From positions 237,798 to 301,797 of the forward strand of contig NZ_BMYO01000006.1 in the NCBI RefSeq assembly GCF_014652315.1: a DNA stretch of 64,000 nt. Direction: 5' to 3'. This DNA is from Jeongeupia chitinilytica (GTDB lineage: Bacteria > Pseudomonadota > Gammaproteobacteria > Burkholderiales > Chitinibacteraceae). The notes under the pieces are model-generated. The model saw only the letters and a program-made list of their open reading frames with translations. It made no database searches and was not told the DNA's origin. Shown piece by piece: positions 52,952 to 61,567 of the stretch; within the stretch, counting starts at the first letter, position 1; every line of letters starts with the position of its first letter. The translations under genes were made by a program, and so were the position numbers.

Positions 52952-52979
52952 TGCAGTGCAACAACGGCCTTTCTACGAT
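52952..52979 (+). promoter_or_regulatory. Promoter candidate for the pta-ackA pair
   Basis: TTGCAG (52952-52957) and TACGAT (52974-52979), 16 bp apart, precede GTG 53022 by 42 bases. Both hexamers resemble sigma70 consensus. Confidence 0.55.
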
Positions 52980-53021
52980 GTGGGCATATTCGACATCAGC
53001 CCAATGTGGAAGGATAGAGCG

Positions 53022-54365
53022 GTGACCCAGGAAAACATCCTTTTCGACGACATCCGGCCCGGCATGCGCTACACGCGCACGCATGAGGTCAAGCCAGGCG
53101 ATCTTACACTGTTCGCGCTGATTGCCGGCTCGCGCGAGGTCGGTGGCAGGCTGCAGGCGCCGGCCATCGGTGCGTTTTCGCTGTTGTCGTCGACGGCGAC
53201 CAATTTCTTTCCCGGCAACGGTTCGATCCTCGCCGGACACTCGATGCAGTCGTTCGGCTGGATCCGCGACGGCGATACCCTGTCGATCGCACTGACGATC
53301 CAGGAAAAGGACCCGGCGACCCGGCAGGTGATCGTCGACTGCCGCTGCGAAAACCAGGACGGCGAAGTAATCGCATCCGGGCCGATCACGCTGATTCCGC
53401 CGACGGTCAAACGCGAAAACCGCTTCGACGAACCACCACAACTTACGTTGCGGCAGTACCACGTCTTCAGTAGTCTGCGCGCCCGTGCCGCCGCGCTGCC
53501 GCCGGTGCCGACCGCGGTCGCCCACCCGACCGATGAAGCGTCGCTGCGCGGTGCGCTCGAGGCGTACGAAGCCGGGCTGATCACGCCGATCCTGGTCGGC
53601 CCGGAGGCGAAGATCCGCGCGGTCGCCGACCACGAAAGGCTGGATCTGGCCGGCCTGCGCATCGTCGATACCGAGCACAGCGTCGCGTCGGCCGAAGTGG
53701 CTGTCGCGCTGTGCCGCAGTGGCGAAGCGCAGGCACTGATGAAGGGCAAGCTGCACACCGACGAGCTGATGCGTGCGGTGATGGCCAAGGAAGGGCTGCG
53801 CGCCGGCAAGCGCGTGTCGCACGTGTACGTGATGGATGTGCCGGCCTACGGCCGGCCGCTGCTGGTCAGCGATGTCGCGATCAACATCGCCCCGGACCTC
53901 GGCGCCAAGGTCGACATCACCCAGAACGCGATCAATCTGGCGCACGTGCTCGGGATCGAGCGCCCCAAGGTCGCGCTGCTGTCGGCGGTCGAGACCGTCT
54001 ACGACAAGATGCCGTCGACGCTCGACGCGGCGCTGCTGTGCAAGATGGCCGACCGCGGCCAGATTACCGGTGCGGTGCTCGACGGGCCGCTGGCGTTCGA
54101 CAACGCCGTCTCGAAGGCGGCGGCACAGGCAAAGGGCATCGAGTCGCCGGTGGCCGGCGAGGCTGACGTGCTGATCGTGCCCGATATCGAGGCCGGCAAC
54201 ATGCTGGCCAAGCTGATGATTTATTTCGCCGGGGCCGAAGCCGCCGGCATCGTGCTGGGTGCGCGGGTTCCCATCGTGCTCACCAGCCGTGCCGACGACG
54301 TGAAGTCCCGTCTTGCCTCCGCCGCCGTCATGGCGCTGGTGGCGCATGCAAAAGGAAGCCATTAA
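53022..54365 (+). CDS. MaoC-phosphate acyltransferase fusion (Pta/Ptb-type)
   Basis: A 447-residue fusion. The N-terminal ~130 residues are a MaoC/hotdog hydratase-like domain (DDIRPGMRYTRTHEV, GDLTLFALIAG, FFPGNGSILAGH). The C-terminal ~300 residues are the phosphate acetyl/butyryltransferase domain (LRGALEAYEAGLITPILVGPE, LMKGKLHTDELMRAV, GPLAFDNAVS, AEAAGIVLGARVPIVLTSRADD). GTG 53022 is seven bases after AGGA; earlier starts lack a site. Adjacent to ackA, so it likely makes acyl phosphate from an acyl-CoA for kinase-coupled ATP. Donor acyl group is uncertain. Confidence 0.9.
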   Translation: MTQENILFDDIRPGMRYTRTHEVKPGDLTLFALIAGSREVGGRLQAPAIGAFSLLSSTATNFFPGNGSILAGHSMQSFGWIRDGDTLSIALTIQEKDPATRQVIVDCRCENQDGEVIASGPITLIPPTVKRENRFDEPPQLTLRQYHVFSSLRARAAALPPVPTAVAHPTDEASLRGALEAYEAGLITPILVGPEAKIRAVADHERLDLAGLRIVDTEHSVASAEVAVALCRSGEAQALMKGKLHTDELMRAVMAKEGLRAGKRVSHVYVMDVPAYGRPLLVSDVAINIAPDLGAKVDITQNAINLAHVLGIERPKVALLSAVETVYDKMPSTLDAALLCKMADRGQITGAVLDGPLAFDNAVSKAAAQAKGIESPVAGEADVLIVPDIEAGNMLAKLMIYFAGAEAAGIVLGARVPIVLTSRADDVKSRLASAAVMALVAHAKGSH

Positions 54366-55559
54366 ATGAACGATCTTCTCCTCGTCATCAATGCAGGTTC
54401 GTCGAGCATCAAGTTCTCGCTGTTCGAGAACACCCCGTCCGACCCGACGCTGCTGTACAAGGGCCAGATGGAAGGCATCTACGTGACGCCGCACTTCACC
54501 GCCAAGGATGCGTCCGACAAGAAGCTCGTCGACGAGGACCTGCCGGCCGAGCTGCCCAAGAGTCACGACACGTCGCTGCGCCATATCCTCAAGTGGCTGG
54601 ACACCGTCACCACCGGCCGCAAGATCGGCGTGATCGGTCACCGCGTCGTCCACGGCGGTACGCGGTTTTCGAAGCCGGAGCTGGTGACGCCCGAGGTGAT
54701 CGTCGAGCTGGAAAAGCTGATTCCCCTGGCACCGCTGCACGAGCCGCACAACATCACGCCGATCAAGATCATGGCCGAGCTGCTGCCGAACGTGCCGCAG
54801 GTCGTCTGCTTCGATACCGCCTTCCACGCCAACCAGCCCGAGCTGAACCAGCTGTACGCGCTGCCGTACGAGTTCTCGCTCAAGGAAGGCATCCGCCGCT
54901 ACGGCTTCCACGGCCTGTCGTACGAATACATCGCCAGCGTGCTGCCGCGCGTCGATACCCGTGCCGCTGAAGGCCGCACCGTCGTCGCCCACCTCGGCAA
55001 CGGTTCGTCGATGGCAGCGCTGCTCGCGTGCAAGGGGATCGCGTCGACGATGGGCTTTACCGCACTCGAAGGCCTGCCGATGGGCACCCGCACCGGTTCG
55101 ATCGATGCCGGCGTCGTGCTGCACCTGATCAACCACCTGAAGATGGACGCGCAACAGATCGAGGATCTGCTGTACAAGCAGTCGGGCCTGCTGGGCCTGT
55201 CGGGCATTTCCAGCGACATGCGCGATCTGGAGGACAGCGGTACCGTCCGGGCCAAGCTGGCCATCGACTATTTCGTCAGCAAGGTCGTGCGCGAAGCGGC
55301 ATCGCTGGCGGCGGCGCTCGAAGGTTTCGACGCGCTGGTGTTCACCGCCGGTATCGGCGAGAACGGTGCCGACATTCGCCTGAACGTCTGCCGCCAGCTG
55401 CGCTGGCTCGGTGTCGAGATCGACGAGGCGGCCAACAAGGTCCGCTCCGGCGAACCGCGCCGCATCTCGCTGCCGAGCAGCAAGGTGGCGGTGTACGTGA
55501 TCCCGACCAACGAAGAGCTGGTGATTGCCCGCGCGTCGCGCGCCTGCATCGCTGCCTGA
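54366..55559 (+). CDS. ackA: Acetate kinase
   Basis: ASKHA-fold kinase converting acetyl phosphate and ADP to acetate and ATP. The 397-residue sequence begins LLLVINAGSSSIKFSLF, with VVHGGTRFS, HLGNGSSMAAL, LPMGTRTGSIDAGV and FTAGIGENG, all standard. It starts one base after the upstream stop, forming an acyl-CoA to acyl-phosphate to ATP pair. Confidence 0.96.
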   Translation: MNDLLLVINAGSSSIKFSLFENTPSDPTLLYKGQMEGIYVTPHFTAKDASDKKLVDEDLPAELPKSHDTSLRHILKWLDTVTTGRKIGVIGHRVVHGGTRFSKPELVTPEVIVELEKLIPLAPLHEPHNITPIKIMAELLPNVPQVVCFDTAFHANQPELNQLYALPYEFSLKEGIRRYGFHGLSYEYIASVLPRVDTRAAEGRTVVAHLGNGSSMAALLACKGIASTMGFTALEGLPMGTRTGSIDAGVVLHLINHLKMDAQQIEDLLYKQSGLLGLSGISSDMRDLEDSGTVRAKLAIDYFVSKVVREAASLAAALEGFDALVFTAGIGENGADIRLNVCRQLRWLGVEIDEAANKVRSGEPRRISLPSSKVAVYVIPTNEELVIARASRACIAA

Positions 55560-55577
55560 GTTCGCGGCGTTCCATCC

Positions 55578-55607
55578 AGGCCGGCGAGGTTCTCGCCGGC
55601 CTTTTTT
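55578..55607 (+). terminator. Intrinsic terminator of ackA
   Basis: Stem AGGCCGGCGAG-GTT-CTCGCCGGCCT with a six-T tail, 18 bases after the stop. Confidence 0.95.
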
Positions 55608-55753
55608 CATCGTGATTACATGATCGGTCGCGACACTGACGACATGCCGGTCGTTTCCCGCCTGCCCGACAGGCTCTAAACTGGGAACCAAGCCGGTTTG
55701 CGGGCGGTCTGCTCAGACCGGCGACGTATCGCCAACGATAACAGGGAGAGACC

Positions 55754-56497
55754 ATGGAGAACGAAATCGTCATCGACAGCGCCCCCGAGGCGCGTCGCCT
55801 GCCGGCAAGCGACGGCTGGCGCTGGATCGTCGAGGCGGCACGGCTGTTCCGTGCCAGCTGGCTGCAATGGCTGCTGATTTCGCTGGTCTTCGTCGTCATC
55901 GTCATGGGACTGTCGCTGCTGCCCTTCATCAACGTGGTGTCGACGGTGCTGACGCCGATGCTGCTCGGTGGCGTGATGTGGTCAGCCCAGGGCGCGCGGC
56001 AGGGGCGTACGCCCGAAGTCGGCGACGTATTCGCCGGCTTCCGCCAGCGCCCGCGCGAGCTGTTCCGCGTTGGCCTGTACTACCTGATCGGCGTGATGAT
56101 CGTCGCGCTGCTGCTGGTGGTGCTGCTGTACCTGTTCGGACTGACCGAGACGTTCGAGGCCTGGCGCAACGCCGCGACCATGACCGACCAGCCCGAGATC
56201 GGCGGCAGCGGCTGGCTGGTGGTGGGGCTGGGGCTGGCCGGCATGCTTGTCGTCTACAGCAGCTATTTCTTCGCGCCGGCACTGGTAATGCTGCACGGCG
56301 TGTCGGCCGGCGAGGCGATGCGCCTGTCGCTGGTCGGCTTCTGGCGCAACTGGCTGCCGGTGCTGCTGGCATCGGCCATCCTCACCGGTCTGGCGATCAT
56401 CGCGATGATTCCGATGATGCTCGGGCTGATTCCGCTGATTCCGGTCGTGCTGCTGAGCAACTACACCGCGTATGCCGACGTCTTCGAGACGCGCTGA
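55754..56497 (+). CDS. BPSS1780-family membrane protein
   Basis: A 247-residue inner-membrane protein with about six hydrophobic helices. It matches the uncharacterised BPSS1780-like family of betaproteobacteria: RRLPASDGWRWIVEAARLFR at the start, a long hydrophobic block, and a central SYFFAPALVMLHGVSAGEAMRLS motif. A good GGGAG site precedes ATG 55754. Function not known; the following gene is dgkA, giving a possible membrane-lipid context. Confidence 0.8.
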   Translation: MENEIVIDSAPEARRLPASDGWRWIVEAARLFRASWLQWLLISLVFVVIVMGLSLLPFINVVSTVLTPMLLGGVMWSAQGARQGRTPEVGDVFAGFRQRPRELFRVGLYYLIGVMIVALLLVVLLYLFGLTETFEAWRNAATMTDQPEIGGSGWLVVGLGLAGMLVVYSSYFFAPALVMLHGVSAGEAMRLSLVGFWRNWLPVLLASAILTGLAIIAMIPMMLGLIPLIPVVLLSNYTAYADVFETR

Positions 56498-56510
56498 GCA
56501 GGAGCCGGGG

Positions 56511-56885
56511 ATGAAGGAAAGTCCGTTCAAGGGGAAGCGCGGCCTGTCGCGCGTGGTCAACGCGCTCGGTTATTCGCTCGATGGCCTTGGGGCCGGCTGG
56601 CGCAACGAAGCGGCGTTCCGCCAGGTCTCGCTGCTGGCGGTGGCCGGCATCGTCGTTGCCTTCGTGCTGCCGCTGCCGGCATGGGCGCGTGCGGTCGTCG
56701 TCGGCAGCCACGTGCTGACGGTGATCGTCGAGCTGCTCAATTCGGCGATCGAGGCGGCGGTCGATCATACGTCGCTGGAAAAACACCATCTGGCCAAGCG
56801 TGCCAAGGACCTCGGCAGCGCTGCGCAGCTGGTCTGCCTCGGCAATCTGGCGCTGATGTGGGCGCTGGCCCTGTTCGGTCGCTGA
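56511..56885 (+). CDS. dgkA: Diacylglycerol kinase
   Basis: Small integral-membrane kinase (124 residues) that recycles diacylglycerol to phosphatidate, a by-product of periplasmic glucan and LPS decoration. Family motifs are ALGYSLDGLGAGWRNEAAFR and VELLNSAIEAAVDHTSLEKH, with the Glu and Asn of the active site. ATG 56511 is close to GGAG. Ends 58 bases before the ABM-domain gene. Confidence 0.94.
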   Translation: MKESPFKGKRGLSRVVNALGYSLDGLGAGWRNEAAFRQVSLLAVAGIVVAFVLPLPAWARAVVVGSHVLTVIVELLNSAIEAAVDHTSLEKHHLAKRAKDLGSAAQLVCLGNLALMWALALFGR

Positions 56886-56942
56886 TTTTTTCCTGACGAA
56901 ACGAGAAATGGATACACTGCGCGCTTTTGCCCGGAGCGCGCC

Positions 56943-57281
56943 GTGTATTCGAGCACTTTCATTTTCGAGAAGCTGCAGTACGACGCCGAGTTCGACCGGC
57001 TCGACCCGCTGATCGCCGCTGCGGCACGCGCGCACCCGGATTTCGCCGGCGAGGAATACTGGGAGAACCCGCACAACGGCCGCATTTGCGTCGTCTACTA
57101 CTGGCATGCGCTGGGCGGTCTGCAGGCGCTGATGCGCGATCCGGCACATCTCGAGGCCAAGCGGCAGTACCGGCGCTGGTACAAGGGCTTCCAGGTGGTG
57201 ATAGCCGAGGTTGTCCGCACCTATGGCGATGGCCATTTTGCCGACCATCCTGCGGCTGCACTGGCCGGGCAGCCGGCCTGA
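56943..57281 (+). CDS. ABM-domain (dimeric alpha/beta barrel) protein
   Basis: A 112-residue protein from GTG 56943 (GGAG seven bases upstream). EEYWENPHNGRICVVYYWHALGGLQALMRDP and HLEAKRQYRRWYKGFQVVI fit the ABM/dimeric ferredoxin-like barrel fold of small monooxygenases. A TACACT -10 lies about 30 bases upstream. Substrate not known. Confidence 0.72.
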   Translation: MYSSTFIFEKLQYDAEFDRLDPLIAAAARAHPDFAGEEYWENPHNGRICVVYYWHALGGLQALMRDPAHLEAKRQYRRWYKGFQVVIAEVVRTYGDGHFADHPAAALAGQPA

Positions 57282-57282
57282 T

Positions 57283-57696
57283 TCAGCGGTCGAGCTTGCG
57301 CAGATCCTGTTCGATGTCCTGCAGCAGGATGTTCAGTGCGGCGTCGGAAATCAGGACCTCGGTCAGGCACAGCAGCAGCGACAGCACCATCAGCGCCAGA
57401 CTGGCGATGAACATGAACTGTGCGGGCCCGCTGTTGCCGAAAAACACCAGTACCATCGACACGATGCAAGACAGCAGGCTGACGACACCGCAGGCCTGCA
57501 TGCCGCGGATCAGCGCGACACGACGGCGGAAGTTGCCGATCTGGCGCAGGTTGTTGACGTGCGGACTGCGCCGGTGGGTGTCGTAGAGCTGGCGGATGAT
57601 CGTCGACAGCGCGAGGAAACGGTTGGTGTACGCCAGCATCAGCAGCGAGATCGCCGGAAACAGCAGCGACGGCGTCGCCAGACTCAGTTCGTTCAT
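57283..57696 (-). CDS. DUF2721 membrane protein
   Basis: A 137-residue protein with a short N-terminal helix and two strong C-terminal helices (GVVSLLSCIVSMVLVFFG, FMFIASLALMVLSLLLCL), matching DUF2721. ATG 57696 follows the LytTR stop by two bases, and it is probably translated with that regulator. The family has no known function; a regulated membrane factor is possible. Confidence 0.82.
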   Translation of the reverse strand: MNELSLATPSLLFPAISLLMLAYTNRFLALSTIIRQLYDTHRRSPHVNNLRQIGNFRRRVALIRGMQACGVVSLLSCIVSMVLVFFGNSGPAQFMFIASLALMVLSLLLCLTEVLISDAALNILLQDIEQDLRKLDR

Positions 57697-57698
57697 GC

Positions 57699-58448
57699 CT
57701 ACTTCTTGAAATCCTTGATCACGTGCTGCTGGCGGCGGCTGACGGCCAGCCTTTCCGGCAGGTCCTTGAGCACGGCGACCCAGTGGGTCTCGCCGCCATT
57801 CGACGCGGCGCGCTCGAATCCGGCGAGGGCGTCGGTGGCGATCAGGCAGTTGCGGTGGATGCGGACGAACTGGCTGCCGAACTCCTCCTCGAGCCGGGTC
57901 AGCGAGTCTTCGAGCAGGTATTCGCGTTCGCGGGTCTTGAGCGTGATGTATTTCTGCTCGGCCTTCAGGTAGCGCGCCTCGGATACCGGGATCAGGTGCA
58001 GCCTGCCGCGTTCGGTGACGCTGAAGTGGCTGCGTGCGTGCGATGACGGAGCGGCTTCGCTGCGCGCCTGCCGGGCCTGGGCGACGCGCTTGAGCGCCTC
58101 GATCAGCCGCTCGCGACGGATCGGCTTGAGCAGGTAGTCGATCGCGCGGACTTCGAATGCGGCGACGCCGTACTCCTCGAACGCCGTCGCAAAGATCACC
58201 GCCGGCGGGTGTTCCTGCGCCTGCAGCTCGCGGGCGAGTTCGATCCCGCTCATCTGCGGCATCTGGATGTCGATGATCGCGGCGTCGGCGTCGGCGTCGG
58301 CCAGCTGGCTCAGCGCGGACATGCCGTTGGTGGCGGTGCCGACGATCTCGTGCGGGCACTCGTCTGCACAGTCGACCAGCACGTCCTGCAGGCGGCGGAG
58401 GGCCGGCAGTTCGTCATCGACGAGAAAAAGGCGCAGCGGCGTCGTCAT
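57699..58448 (-). CDS. LytTR response regulator (AlgR-like)
   Basis: A 249-residue response regulator: N-terminal receiver domain with the phosphorylated Asp in IIDIQMPQMSG (about residue 58) and the conserved Lys in YLLKPI, and a C-terminal LytTR DNA-binding domain (IPVSEARYLKAEQKYITLKT, FVRIHRNCLIA). ATG 58448 is seven bases after GGGAG, inside the kinase gene (35-bp overlap). Close to AlgR, which controls surface and stress genes in pseudomonads; targets here unknown. Confidence 0.94.
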   Translation of the reverse strand: MTTPLRLFLVDDELPALRRLQDVLVDCADECPHEIVGTATNGMSALSQLADADADAAIIDIQMPQMSGIELARELQAQEHPPAVIFATAFEEYGVAAFEVRAIDYLLKPIRRERLIEALKRVAQARQARSEAAPSSHARSHFSVTERGRLHLIPVSEARYLKAEQKYITLKTREREYLLEDSLTRLEEEFGSQFVRIHRNCLIATDALAGFERAASNGGETHWVAVLKDLPERLAVSRRQQHVIKDFKK

Positions 58449-59460
58449 GCAAAATCTCCCGGTAGGGCAGCAAGATATGTACTTGATAATAGTCGCTGCC
58501 GGCTTCTGTCGTGAGGCTTGCTTCGGTGTCGAAGTGCAGCAGCAGTCGTTCGCGTATGTTTTCCAGCGCCATGCCGTTGCCTTCGCGCACGCGCACCGTA
58601 TTGCTCGGCAGGGCATTGCGGACGATCAGGTGGACACGGTCGCGGGTCTGGGTGATGCGAATCTGGATCGGTGGCGGCTCGAGCAGGGGCTCGACGCCAT
58701 AATAGATGGCGTTTTCCAGCAGCGGCTGCAAAACCAGCGGCGGCACCGCCGCGTTCTCGGGCATGTCATCGATCTGCCAGTCGACCTGCAGCCGGTTGCC
58801 AAGGCGGATCATCTCGATGTTGAGGTAGCGTTCGGCCACCTCGACCTCGCTGACCAGCCGGGCCAGCTTGCGGTTGTCCTTCATGACCACGCGGAACAGG
58901 TCGGCGATGTCCTGCAGCGCTTCCTCGGCCTTGGCCGGTTCGTAGCGAATCAGCGACAGAACGGCATTGAGGCTGTTGAAGAAGAAATGCGGCCGGATGC
59001 GCGCCTGCAGCGCCGACAGGCGCGCTTCGGCCAGCCGCGGCACCAGCGCACGGTGGCGCATCTGCAACAGCCACAGAAACCCCAGCGTCGACAGCAGGAT
59101 CATCAGCTCCGGGGCGAACTGCGCGTTCGGCTGGGCCTGGATCGGCATCAGCAGCACCCGGCCGATCCAGCCGCAGCCGACGGTGACGGTACAGACGATG
59201 AACACGCCGAGCCGGTAGGGCAGCCGCGCCAGCGTCGGTGCTAGCCCGGCCAGTATGGCCAGCGACGGCAGCAGCACCAGCTCGACCCAGATCGCCGCGC
59301 CGGCCACGCGCGAGCTCCAGTGTGCCCAGCGCGGCAGGTCGGCCAGCGTGTGCAGCAACAGCAGCAGGTGCGAGTAGACGAGGGCATGCAACATCACGCT
59401 CGGCGAGCGGAAGTCGGGCAGTTCGTCGATGACGGTTTGGGCGCTCAAAGGACCTAGCAC
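58414..59460 (-). CDS. LytS-type sensor histidine kinase (AlgZ-like)
   Basis: A 348-residue inner-membrane kinase. About five N-terminal helices (about residues 20-130) are followed by the His-kinase region: QARIRPHFFFNSLNAVLSLI holds the phospho-accepting His, PLLENAIYYGVEP is the N-box, and GNGMALENIRERL the G-box region. The GTG 59460 start is weakly supported (no ribosome-binding site); ATG 59394 is an alternative. Paired with the downstream AlgR-like regulator. Confidence 0.9.
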   Translation of the reverse strand: MLGPLSAQTVIDELPDFRSPSVMLHALVYSHLLLLLHTLADLPRWAHWSSRVAGAAIWVELVLLPSLAILAGLAPTLARLPYRLGVFIVCTVTVGCGWIGRVLLMPIQAQPNAQFAPELMILLSTLGFLWLLQMRHRALVPRLAEARLSALQARIRPHFFFNSLNAVLSLIRYEPAKAEEALQDIADLFRVVMKDNRKLARLVSEVEVAERYLNIEMIRLGNRLQVDWQIDDMPENAAVPPLVLQPLLENAIYYGVEPLLEPPPIQIRITQTRDRVHLIVRNALPSNTVRVREGNGMALENIRERLLLHFDTEASLTTEAGSDYYQVHILLPYREILHDDAAAPFSRR

Positions 59461-59575
59461 GGGGGCGAAAGCGTCAACTATAACGAAACCCGCCGTTCGT
59501 CGGTTTTTTGCCTGCTTTGCGGTCGATCCTTACCGCCTGTCGGTCGGTCTGTCGCCGTCTCTCCCCGGAAATGCC

Positions 59576-61069
59576 ATGTCCATTGCCCTGATCCACAGTC
59601 GCGCCCTGCTCGGCCTTGCCGCGCAGGCGGTCACCGTCGAAGTCCACCTTGCCAACGGCCTGCCGGCCTGCACCCTCGTGGGCCTGCCCGATGCCGAGGT
59701 CCGCGAGGCGAGGGAGCGCGTGCGTGCGGCGCTGACGGTGGCGGGGTTCGAATTCCCGGCGCGGCGGATCACGGTGAATCTGGCCCCCGCCGACCTGCCG
59801 AAGTCGTCGGGCCAGTTCGACCTGCCGATCGCGATCGGCCTGCTGGCCGCCAGCGGACAGATTCCGGCGGAGCGGCTCGGCGACTACGAATTTGCCGGCG
59901 AACTGGGACTGGCCGGCGATCTGCGGCCGGTCCGCGGCGCGCTGGCACTGGCGCGCGCCGCGGCGCAGGCCGGGCGGACGCTGATCGTGCCGGCCGCCTG
60001 TGCGGCCGAGGCCGCGCTGTATCCGGGCGCCACGGTGCTGGCGGCCGAGCACCTGCTGCAGGTGTGCCGGCATTTCGCGGCCGGCGAATCGTTGCCGCAG
60101 GCCGAGGCGGCGCCGGTCGCCCACGGCGATGCTGGGCCCGACCTGGCCGACGTTCGCGGCCAGCGGCATGCACGACGGGCGCTCGAAATTGCCGCAGCCG
60201 GTCGGCACTCATTGCTGCTGGTGGGCCCGCCGGGAACCGGCAAGTCGATGCTGGCGCAGCGCCTGCCCGGCCTCTTGCCGGCGCTGGATGCCGACGAGGC
60301 GATCGACGTCGCCAGCGTGCAGTCGCTTTCGCGTGTCGGCTTCGATGTCCGCCGTTTCGGCATCCGGCCGTTCCGCAGTCCGCACCATACGTCGTCGCCG
60401 GTCGCACTGGTCGGCGGCGGCAGCGTGCCGCAACCGGGGGAGATTTCTCTGGCGCACCACGGCGTGCTGTTTCTGGACGAGTTGCCCGAGTTCGACCGCA
60501 AGGTGCTCGAGGTACTGCGCGAGCCGCTTGAGACCGGCGAGGTCCACATCGCCCGGGCGGCACATTCGGCCTGTTTTCCGGCGCGCTTCCAGCTGGTGGC
60601 GGCGATGAATCCCTGCCCTTGCGGTTATCTCGGACATCCGCAAAAGGCCTGCCGCTGCACGCCCGAACAGCTGGCGCGTTACCGCGGGCGCCTGTCGGGG
60701 CCATTGCTGGACCGGATCGACCTGATCGTCGAAGTGCCAGCCTTGCCGGAAACGGCGTTGCTGGCCGCACCGGACGGCGAGACGAGCACGGTCGTTCGGG
60801 CACGGACCGAACGGGCCGGCCGGTGTTCGGCCGTCAGGCAGGGCAAGCCGAATGCGGCGCTGGCCGGCGCGGAGATCGATGCGTTCTGCGGGGTTGACGA
60901 TGAGGGGAGGGCGATGCTGCAGACGGCGCTGGCGCGGCTCAATCTGTCGGCGCGGGCATTCCACCGGGTACTGCGGGTGGCAAGGACGATTGCCGACCTC
61001 GCGGGCACCGAGGTGATCGCTGCTGCACACGTTGCCGAGGCGGTGCAGTACCGCCGCGGACTGGGATAG
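59576..61069 (+). CDS. comM: ComM/YifB-type AAA ATPase (Mg-chelatase-like)
   Basis: A 497-residue hexameric AAA+ helicase that promotes branch migration in natural transformation. N-terminal chelatase-like domain (HLANGLPACTLVGLPDAEVRE), Walker A LVGPPGTGKSMLAQR, Walker B VLFLDELPEF, RSPHHTSSPVALVGGGS and a zinc-like CGYLGHPQKACRC. MSIALIHSRALLGL is the family start. Near the AlgZ gene, divergent; convergent with the globin-like gene. Confidence 0.93.
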   Translation: MSIALIHSRALLGLAAQAVTVEVHLANGLPACTLVGLPDAEVREARERVRAALTVAGFEFPARRITVNLAPADLPKSSGQFDLPIAIGLLAASGQIPAERLGDYEFAGELGLAGDLRPVRGALALARAAAQAGRTLIVPAACAAEAALYPGATVLAAEHLLQVCRHFAAGESLPQAEAAPVAHGDAGPDLADVRGQRHARRALEIAAAGRHSLLLVGPPGTGKSMLAQRLPGLLPALDADEAIDVASVQSLSRVGFDVRRFGIRPFRSPHHTSSPVALVGGGSVPQPGEISLAHHGVLFLDELPEFDRKVLEVLREPLETGEVHIARAAHSACFPARFQLVAAMNPCPCGYLGHPQKACRCTPEQLARYRGRLSGPLLDRIDLIVEVPALPETALLAAPDGETSTVVRARTERAGRCSAVRQGKPNAALAGAEIDAFCGVDDEGRAMLQTALARLNLSARAFHRVLRVARTIADLAGTEVIAAAHVAEAVQYRRGLG

Positions 61070-61072
61070 CGC

Positions 61073-61435
61073 CTAGCGGTTCAGCGGCAGCGATTGGCCG
61101 AACAGGTCGAGGCGCATCCGCCACGGCTTGGCCAGGTGCGGTGGCAGGTGGCGGTCGATCGATTCGGCGAACAGGGCGTTGACCGTACGCCATTGGCACT
61201 CGCTGACCGGGTGGTCGTCGATGGCCGGAAAATAGGGCAAAGCCGGTGGCAGGCGATAGCTTTCGCCGTCGAGCACGGCGTACCAGAACGCCAGCAGCTT
61301 GCGGCGCAGGGTTTCGAATTCGGGAATGCGGTCGTTGATCGCCGCGAACCACGGGTGCCGCTTCAGGGTATCGACGAAGTCGTCGATGACGGCCTGCAGC
61401 CGGCCATGGCCGATGGCGCTGGCAAGTGCTTGCAT
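61073..61435 (-). CDS. Truncated-hemoglobin-like protein (group III type)
   Basis: A 120-residue all-helical protein. From ATG 61435 (GAGGAG six bases upstream) the segment ETLRRKLLAFWYAVLDGESY and the C-terminal NALFAESIDRHLPPHLAKPW resemble group III truncated hemoglobins. A His in FPAIDDHPVSECQW is the best candidate proximal heme ligand. The distal pocket residues are not clear, so heme binding needs proof. It lies four bases after comM on the other strand. Confidence 0.55.
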   Translation of the reverse strand: MQALASAIGHGRLQAVIDDFVDTLKRHPWFAAINDRIPEFETLRRKLLAFWYAVLDGESYRLPPALPYFPAIDDHPVSECQWRTVNALFAESIDRHLPPHLAKPWRMRLDLFGQSLPLNR

Positions 61436-61567
61436 CGCGGACTCCTCTTGTTGGGGTTTGACGGTAGACAAATCCTGGCACACAGAGGTTGCGGTATTAC
61501 TACCGGCTGCGCCTTGATCCTGCGCAGGACGACGCCATTTGCACCGCCGATTTCGCGCGCCCGCGCT

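Noticed and set aside
52947..55691. A 914-codon open frame on the minus strand
   Set aside because: Antisense to the MaoC-Pta fusion and ackA; His/Arg/Gly-rich composition typical of GC-driven shadow frames, no domain seen.
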